Positions 58,872-64,000 of a stretch of 64,000 nucleotides of DNA are shown piece by piece. Within the stretch, counting starts at the first letter, position 1, and each line of letters opens with the position of its first letter. The position numbers were made by a program, and so were the translations under genes. Under the pieces are notes generated by a model. It was not told the DNA's origin. It worked only from the letters and a program-made list of their open reading frames with translations, and made no database searches. The stretch comes from Faecalicatena orotica. Lineage in GTDB: Bacteria; Bacillota; Clostridia; Lachnospirales; Lachnospiraceae. The stretch lies in assembly GCF_003149245.1 (NCBI RefSeq), contig NZ_QGDL01000020.1:31234-95233 (forward strand), given 5' to 3'.

Positions 58872-60127
58872 AGAAGAAACCGGTCACCGGAATGAAGGAC
58901 ATGATGCCCGCTGAGATGGAGATCAGAGATTACGTGATAGGACTCATCAAAGAAACTTACAAAGCATTTGGATTTTCATCCATAGAGACTCCCTGTGTGG
59001 AACATATTGAAAACCTGTGCAGCAAGCAGGGCGGGGATAATGAAAAGCTGATTTTCAAGATACTAAAAAGAGGCGAAAAGTTAAAGATCGATACAGCACA
59101 GACAGAGAGTGACCTGGTTGACGGGGGACTGCGTTATGACCTGACCGTGCCGCTGTCACGGTATTATTCAAATAATGCCAACGACCTCCCGTCACCTTTC
59201 AAGGCACTGCAGATGGGGAATGTGTGGCGCGCCGACAGACCGCAGAGAGGGCGTTTCCGTCAGTTTATGCAGTGTGACATCGACATTTTGGGCGAACCGG
59301 GCAATCTCGCGGAGATCGAGCTGATTCTTGCGACATCCACGCTGCTTGGAAAGCTGGATTTCAGAAATTTCACGATCCGCATCAATGACCGCAGATTTTT
59401 GAAGGCGATGGCGGCTTACAGCGGATTCAAAGAAGAAGACTACGAGAATGTATTCATTATACTGGACAAGATGGACAAGATCGGCATGGACGGTGTTGCA
59501 TCTGAATTAGAGGAGTGCGGATATGAGAAAGAATCGGTGGAAAAATATCTTCAGCTTTTCAAAGAAATTACAAACAACGTGGAGGGCGTACGCTACTGCA
59601 AAGAGAAACTGGAAGGCTTTCTCCCGGATGAAGCAGCGTCTTCACTGGAAATGATTATTACAAGTGTGGAAACGGCCAGAGAGGCTGATTTCAAGATCAG
59701 CTTCGACCCCACACTCGTACGTGGAATGTCCTATTATACCGGGACTATTTTCGAAATCTCTATGGACGAGTTCGGCGGTTCTGTAGGCGGCGGCGGACGT
59801 TACGATGAGATGATCGGGAAATTCACGGGACAGAATACCCCTGCGGTAGGTTTCTCAATCGGGTTCGAACGAATTGTCATGCTCCTGCTGGAAAGAGGCT
59901 ATCAAGTGCCGACAAGCAGGTCTAAAAAGGCGTTCCTCATCGAGAAGAACATGCCTCAGGAAGGCATGCTGAAAGTATTAAGCCTTGCAAAAGAAGAACG
60001 CGCGGCAGGAAAACAGGTCATGATCGTTAATATGAAGAAAAATAAAAAATTCCAGAAAGAACAATTGGTGGAGCAGGGGTATGAAGACATCGTTGAATGT
60101 TACCGCGACTCCATAAATGAACTGTAA
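58862..60127 (+). CDS. hisS: histidyl-tRNA synthetase
   Basis: This 421-aa class II synthetase begins MALKKKPVTGMKDMMPAEMEIRD. Motif 1 region FSSIETPCVEH, motif 2 QMGNVWRADRPQRGRFRQFMQCDIDILG, histidine A box LVRGMSYYTGTIFEI and motif 3 AVGFSIGFERIVMLL are present. The ATG at 58862 is chosen because AAGGAG lies about 7 nt upstream; the ATG at 58856 is too close. A G+C-rich hairpin separates it from aspS. Confidence 0.95.
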   Translation: MALKKKPVTGMKDMMPAEMEIRDYVIGLIKETYKAFGFSSIETPCVEHIENLCSKQGGDNEKLIFKILKRGEKLKIDTAQTESDLVDGGLRYDLTVPLSRYYSNNANDLPSPFKALQMGNVWRADRPQRGRFRQFMQCDIDILGEPGNLAEIELILATSTLLGKLDFRNFTIRINDRRFLKAMAAYSGFKEEDYENVFIILDKMDKIGMDGVASELEECGYEKESVEKYLQLFKEITNNVEGVRYCKEKLEGFLPDEAASSLEMIITSVETAREADFKISFDPTLVRGMSYYTGTIFEISMDEFGGSVGGGGRYDEMIGKFTGQNTPAVGFSIGFERIVMLLLERGYQVPTSRSKKAFLIEKNMPQEGMLKVLSLAKEERAAGKQVMIVNMKKNKKFQKEQLVEQGYEDIVECYRDSINEL

Positions 60128-60146
60128 ATGTGAAAAAAGTGTGACG

Positions 60147-60180
60147 GGGGTCTGACCCCTTTGCAAAAGGGTCAGACCCC
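60147..60180. repeat. GGGGTCTGACCC / GGGTCAGACCCC hairpin between hisS and aspS
   Basis: A perfect 12-bp palindromic stem with a loop of about 10 nt and no T-run. Hairpins with this core occur in many genomes, as I recall, as intergenic palindromes. It may tune readthrough into aspS. Confidence 0.6.
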
Positions 60181-60204
60181 TCTGAAGAAGAGAGGATGGA
60201 AATT

Positions 60205-61989
60205 ATGGCAGAATCAATGAAGGGCTTGAAGAGAACTCACCGCTGTGCGGAGCTGTCAAGCGTAAATACCGGTGAGAAAGTGACTGTAATGGGATGGGTT
60301 CAGAAGAACCGGAATAAAGGCGGCATTGTGTTTGTGGACCTCCGTGACCGTTCCGGTATCCTGCAGATTGTATTTGAAGGCGAAGATAAGGCAGAACTGA
60401 TCGAAAAGGCGGCAAAACTCCGGAGTGAGTTTGTTATCGCAGTTGTAGGTAATGTTGAAGCCCGAAGCGGGGCAGTGAACGAGAATCTGGCTACCGGTGA
60501 GATTGAAATAAGGGCAGAGGAACTGCGGATTCTTTCAGAATCAGAAACCCCTCCGTTCCCGATTGAAGAAAACAGCAAGACGAAGGAAGAACTCCGTCTG
60601 AAATACCGTTATCTGGACCTGAGAAGGCCGGATCTCCAGCGGAACCTGATGATGAGAAGCAAGGTTGCGACTCTGACACGCCAGTTCCTGTCAGAGGAAG
60701 GGTTCTTAGAGATTGAGACACCGGTGCTTGGAAAGAGTACGCCGGAAGGCGCAAGGGATTATCTGGTACCGAGCCGTATACATCCGGGCAGTTTTTATGG
60801 ACTTCCGCAGTCACCACAGCTGTTCAAGCAGCTGCTGATGTGCTCAGGATATGACCGTTATTTCCAGATTGCAAAATGTTTCCGTGACGAGGACCTGCGT
60901 GCCGACCGACAGCCTGAGTTTACACAGATCGACATGGAACTTTCTTTTGTGGATGTGGACGATGTGATTGATGTGAATGAGAGGCTTCTGGCGAAGTTGT
61001 TCAAAGAAGTTCTGGATGTGGAGGTTACACTCCCGATTCCAAGAATGACCTGGCAGGAAGCGATGGACCGTTATGGCTCTGACAAGCCGGACACCCGTTT
61101 CGGCATGGAGCTGACAGATGTAACGGATACGGTAAAGGATTGTGAATTTGTTGTCTTTAAAGGCGCTATTGAAAACGGCGGAACTGTCCGGGGCATCAAC
61201 GCTAAGGGACAGGGCGGCATGCCGCGTAAAAAGATCGACAAGCTGGTTGATTTTGCAAAGGATTTCGGGGCAAAGGGACTTGCCTATATTGCACTCCAGA
61301 CGGATGGGACGGTGAAGTCATCGTTTGCAAAGTTCATGACAGAAGGGCAGATGCAGAACCTGATCCAGGCAATGGCCGGAGAGCCGGGAGACTTACTTCT
61401 CTTTGCAGCAGACAAGAATAAAGTTGTCTGGGATGTACTTGGGAACCTGCGTCTGGAAATTGCGAAACAGATGGAAATCCTGAATAAGGATGAATATAAG
61501 TTTGTATGGGTCACAGAGTTCCCGCTTCTCGAGTGGAGCGATGAACAGAACCGTTTCATGGCAATGCACCATCCGTTTACCATGCCGATGGAGGAAGACC
61601 TTAAGTACATCGATGACGATCCGGGAAGGGTCCGTGCCAAAGCTTACGATATCGTACTGAACGGGAACGAGATCGGCGGGGGAAGCGTCAGAATCTTCCA
61701 GAATGATATTCAGGAAAAGATGTTTGAAGTGCTTGGGTTCACAAAAGAACAGGCATATGAGCAGTTCGGTTTCCTTCTGGATGCGTTTAAATACGGTGTG
61801 CCCCCTCACGCAGGCCTTGCATATGGCCTGGACCGTATGGTCATGCTCATGGCAAAAGAGGACAGCATCCGTGATGTCATGGCATTCCCGAAGGTAAAGG
61901 ATGCTTCCTGCCTGATGACGGAAGCACCAAGTGAGGTTGATGATAAACAGCTTGAGGAATTGGGACTGGAAAAATGCTCTGCTGAATAA
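60205..61989 (+). CDS. aspS: aspartyl-tRNA synthetase, bacterial long type
   Basis: This 594-aa class II synthetase has an N-terminal OB anticodon-binding domain (THRCAELSSVNTGEKVTVMGWVQKNRNKGGIVFVDLRDRSG), motif 1-2 region (FLEIETPVLGKSTPEGARDYLVPSR; FQIAKCFRDEDLRADRQPEFTQIDMELSF), the bacterial GAD insertion and motif 3 (GLAYGLDRMVMLM). The ATG at 60205 is preferred because AGAGG lies about 9 nt upstream; the in-frame ATG at 60196 is too close. Whether it is discriminating or not is unknown. Confidence 0.95.
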   Translation: MAESMKGLKRTHRCAELSSVNTGEKVTVMGWVQKNRNKGGIVFVDLRDRSGILQIVFEGEDKAELIEKAAKLRSEFVIAVVGNVEARSGAVNENLATGEIEIRAEELRILSESETPPFPIEENSKTKEELRLKYRYLDLRRPDLQRNLMMRSKVATLTRQFLSEEGFLEIETPVLGKSTPEGARDYLVPSRIHPGSFYGLPQSPQLFKQLLMCSGYDRYFQIAKCFRDEDLRADRQPEFTQIDMELSFVDVDDVIDVNERLLAKLFKEVLDVEVTLPIPRMTWQEAMDRYGSDKPDTRFGMELTDVTDTVKDCEFVVFKGAIENGGTVRGINAKGQGGMPRKKIDKLVDFAKDFGAKGLAYIALQTDGTVKSSFAKFMTEGQMQNLIQAMAGEPGDLLLFAADKNKVVWDVLGNLRLEIAKQMEILNKDEYKFVWVTEFPLLEWSDEQNRFMAMHHPFTMPMEEDLKYIDDDPGRVRAKAYDIVLNGNEIGGGSVRIFQNDIQEKMFEVLGFTKEQAYEQFGFLLDAFKYGVPPHAGLAYGLDRMVMLMAKEDSIRDVMAFPKVKDASCLMTEAPSEVDDKQLEELGLEKCSAE

Positions 61990-62046
61990 AGTTGAGGATA
62001 AGGTCGTTCAGTGTCGATTATCAATAAAATAGAAGTCAGATAGGCC

Positions 62047-62310
62047 TTAGATTTTCGGAATATTCTTTTCAGAATCGGAAAGTGCCGGCGAGGCAGGGCG
62101 AAAATCCCTGTCCACCAGCACGTCAAGGCTTACATGAAATGCGTCTGCAATTGATATTAGGATAAAAATATCAGGGAGACGTTTCCCGAGTTCATAAGCG
62201 GATAAAGTGGCACGATGCAGGTTGATCTTTCGAGCTAAATTTAATTGTGTCATGTTGCGTTCTTTGCGCAGCCGTCTAATATTTCGGCCAATCGTATCAT
62301 TAGTTATCAT
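62047..62310 (-). CDS. small XRE-family HTH regulator 1
   Basis: This 87-aa protein (from the ATG at 62310) has a Cro/CI-type HTH: IGRNIRRLRKERNMTQLNLARKINLHRATLSAYELGKRLPDIFILISIADAFHVSLDVLVDRD. It is convergent with aspS. Phage, plasmid or toxin-type roles are possible; no partner gene is nearby. No strong ribosome binding site is visible. Confidence 0.8.
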   Translation of the reverse strand: MITNDTIGRNIRRLRKERNMTQLNLARKINLHRATLSAYELGKRLPDIFILISIADAFHVSLDVLVDRDFRPASPALSDSEKNIPKI

Positions 62311-62520
62311 TATTTTCACCAAATTTTTGCACGGAGTTATTAAATTCTATGTTCATTCTATATGATAGCCTGTGAAATTACAAATGGAAAAGCGTGGTAG
62401 GCGGGCATCATAATGATGACATGGTTATGCGTTAGTAAGAAATAAATAATCGGGGGAGAAATCCAAACTGAGCAAAAAATTAGAAATTTAAAAAAAATAT
62501 AAAAAACTTTAAAAAATGTG

Positions 62521-62549
62521 TTGACAATCTGAACTTCATATAGTATAGT
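62521..62549 (+). promoter_or_regulatory. strong promoter of tRNA-Gly
   Basis: A consensus TTGACA at 62521-62526 and TATAGT at 62544-62549 are separated by 17 bp, 35 bp before the tRNA. Confidence 0.85.
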
Positions 62550-62583
62550 AATTATTGTTCCGGTCAGGAAATATACAACATAC

Positions 62584-62656
62584 GCGATAGTGGCTCAGTT
62601 GGTAGAGTACGACCTTGCCAAGGTCGGGGTCGCGGGTTCGAATCCCGTCTATCGCT
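62584..62656 (+). tRNA. tRNA-Gly (anticodon GCC)
   Basis: The 73-nt cloverleaf has acceptor stem GCGATAG/CTATCGC, a D arm GCTCAGTTGGTAGAGT, anticodon arm CGACC-TTGCCAA-GGTCG with anticodon GCC, and T arm GCGGG-TTCGAAT-CCCGT. The CCA end is not encoded (TCTTA follows). It is a single-gene unit with its own promoter and terminator. Confidence 0.95.
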
Positions 62657-62678
62657 CTTAAGGCTTTAGAAAGAAAAG

Positions 62679-62726
62679 ACAAGTGTTAGGTAATCGGTTT
62701 AGAGACGATTATTTAACACTTGTTTT
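62679..62726 (+). terminator. terminator of tRNA-Gly
   Basis: ACAAGTGTTA / TAACACTTGT outer stem with an inner TAATCG/CGATTA pair, then TTTT. Confidence 0.85.
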
Positions 62727-62728
62727 CA

Positions 62729-62755
62729 TTTCATAGGAAAGTTCATTTTATGAAA
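62729..62755. repeat. TTTCATAGGAAAGT hairpin repeat, second copy
   Basis: TTTCATAGGAAAGTTCATTT then TATGAAA shares 14 bp with the hairpin at 6932 and has the same TTTCATA/TATGAAA arms. Confidence 0.5.
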
Positions 62756-62774
62756 CAAAGTGAAGCAAACAAAA

Positions 62775-62808
62775 AGACGGAGCCCCGGTTAATGGTGCCC
62801 GGTTCTCC
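62775..62808 (-). terminator. terminator overlapping the end of XRE gene 2
   Basis: On the minus strand CGGAG...CCGG / CCGG...CTCCG pairs imperfectly and is followed by TCTTTTTG. Confidence 0.55.
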
Positions 62809-63007
62809 GCCCTATCAATTCATCGATAGTTATATTGTAGATGTCCGCCATCGCCCATAAAGTATAGATATCCGGGATGCGGCTTCCTGTCTCATATGTA
62901 GACACGGTCTGGCGTGTCATATTCAGCGGCTTTGCCAGATCAACCTGAGTCATTCTGCGGGCCGTCCGATACATTCTCAGCCTGTTTCCTAGTTCTTTTT
63001 CTGTCAT
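62789..63007 (-). CDS. small XRE-family HTH regulator 2
   Basis: This 72-aa protein has a Cro/CI HTH: LGNRLRMYRTARRMTQVDLAKPLNMTRQTVSTYETGSRIPDIYTLWAMADIYNITIDELIG. The ATG at 63007 is used; in-frame GTG and TTG codons lie 9-12 bp further up. It closely resembles the regulator at 62047 in build, and both may descend from one gene. No obvious target is nearby. Confidence 0.78.
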   Translation of the reverse strand: MTEKELGNRLRMYRTARRMTQVDLAKPLNMTRQTVSTYETGSRIPDIYTLWAMADIYNITIDELIGRRTGHH

Positions 63008-63070
63008 ATCCTTCACCAACCATTTTTTACTTTAAGTAATATCACCCTTGTATGCAAATATACGCGTTCT

Positions 63071-63262
63071 TTAAAGAACAAATATATTCTCAACAGGGAT
63101 ACCAAGTGCCTTGGAGAGAAGAAGTGCAGTCTCTACGGATGGATTCGTTGTAGTACCAGATTCAATTGCTGATATTGTAGTTCTTGGAACACCGCTCAAT
63201 CTGCTCAGTTTTTCCTGAGACCAGTCTTTTTCCCAACGTATTGCTTGCAGTCTATTGTTCAT
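63071..63262 (-). CDS. small XRE-family HTH regulator 3
   Basis: This 63-aa protein (MNNRLQAIRWEKDWSQEKLSRLSG...TTISAIESGTTTNPSVETALLLSKALGIPVENIFVL) is a minimal Cro-type repressor. The ATG at 63262 follows CAGGTGTG. It lies 63 bp upstream of regulator 2 on the same strand, so the two may be co-transcribed. Confidence 0.8.
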   Translation of the reverse strand: MNNRLQAIRWEKDWSQEKLSRLSGVPRTTISAIESGTTTNPSVETALLLSKALGIPVENIFVL

Positions 63263-64000
63263 ATATTTACACACCTGGTTAATTATTTAGTATGCGTAAA
63301 TCCCAGCCTTCGTTTACATACCAAATATTACCACATAAAGATGACCGATATCTGTCGACTTTTTTTGACAAATTTCGTAAGGTTCCATAAATTCAGTTGT
63401 TATATTAACGAGGGACTATTTTTGTCTATAGAAAAGAGACTTGAAACAGGTCTCTTCATGATAGCCGGGGTACTGCCAGTTGTTATGAAGTTAAGACTGT
63501 TTAATATTGTATGTTATTAATAATTTTTTTATTTATAATACTTTCTCATGTATTCATTTAGAATACCATCTTGTTTTAGAAAATTAAAGAACTATTTATA
63601 TCTTTTCACTTTGTAATCATTATCGGTACCGATTCGACGGCACCGTGTATTTTTGTGAGACTGTTTATAAACGTGCCTGTGATCACTAAATTAGTTTGTG
63701 CATATCCAGATGTTCTCGTGAATTCCAAAACTGAACCCTGTATGCAAGACTAAATCCCACGTACCATTAAAAAACGTACTGATTTAAAGAAATTTTTCAT
63801 CACATTTGCGCCATTACGTGCTAAAATAAATATGAATTTATAAGAAACTCCATAAACCGGGTACAGCAAACAGACCTCTGGGAGATCGACTTGCAAGACT
63901 AACTCCTACAGGTCGGACATGATGATGTGAAAGTTGTCCGGGATATGGTGGCTTGTATTTTTATCGTTTAATGCTTAAGCAGCTTCGGGCTTAGTACCAC
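63263..64000. other. gene-poor A+T-rich end of window
   Basis: No reading frame here has a convincing start, ribosome binding site or recognisable protein. A short stretch near 63916-63979 translates as LLQVGHDDVKVVRDMVACIF. It vaguely recalls the C-terminal GHxxVK motif of tyrosine integrases, but stops surround it. Confidence 0.5.

Noticed and set aside
63245..63520. 91-codon plus-strand frame at the right end
   Set aside because: No ribosome binding site, poor codon usage and overlap with the start of XRE gene 3.
63880..63985. Tyrosine integrase C-terminal remnant (VGHDDVKVVRD)
   Set aside because: Only about ten residues resemble the motif, and catalytic Arg/Tyr context and flanking homology are not visible.

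Overview
This window looks like a chromosomal segment of a spore-forming Clostridia, most probably Lachnospiraceae. The grounds are the SCIFF peptide/maturase pair next to a SecD-SecF fusion, recJ, relA/spoT, a HemZ-type oxidase, hisS and aspS, together with SpoVT, strong AGGAGG ribosome binding sites and moderate G+C. I cannot name the species from sequence alone.

Layout. 1-4.1 kb (minus): a two-component system (response regulator, kinase) followed by an FtsX-type ABC permease cut by the window edge. 4.3-6.7 kb: a CPBP membrane protease and a DUF4474 protein with a Pro/Cys-rich tail. 6.8-11.5 kb: a complete beta-glucoside operon (RNA antiterminator, PTS EIIBCA, family 1 phospho-beta-glucosidase) under RAT/terminator control. 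11.75-23.4 kb: a complete type I-C CRISPR-Cas system (WYL regulator, cas3, cas5c, cas8c, cas7c, cas4, cas1, cas2) with three arrays. One array lies inside the cas operon between cas3 and cas5c. Every array is preceded by a remnant of the cas2 3' end plus a leader of about 170 bp, and a RelE-type toxin-antitoxin-like trio sits between arrays 2 and 3. 23.5-32.6 kb: AraC regulator, MATE exporter, YitT protein, EAL phosphodiesterase, a small kinase/YbjQ/metallo-beta-lactamase cluster and an AEC transporter.

32.8-39.1 kb: an L-rhamnonate-type sugar-acid catabolic locus (RhmD dehydratase, GntP permease, IclR regulator, DHDPS-family aldolase, YhcH protein, zinc-type dehydrogenase with a microcompartment-like N-terminal helix). 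39.1-41.3 kb: yqeY and pduL, framed by two very large imperfect inverted repeats. 41.3-43.6 kb: Na/Pi cotransporter and spoVT. 43.7-47.95 kb: a decayed mobilizable element (internally deleted serine recombinase, TnpW, MobC, no relaxase) with a TetR-controlled membrane protein, a KTR protein and a Tn916-type sigma-like factor. 48.1-62.0 kb: conserved housekeeping genes. 62.0-64.0 kb: three small XRE regulators, tRNA-Gly(GCC), and a gene-poor end.

The most unusual part is the CRISPR region. The [repeat]-[cas2 3' end]-[leader]-[array] unit occurs repeatedly, and the first array forms the 5' untranslated region of the cas5c-cas2 operon, so the crRNA-processing nuclease may cut its own messenger.
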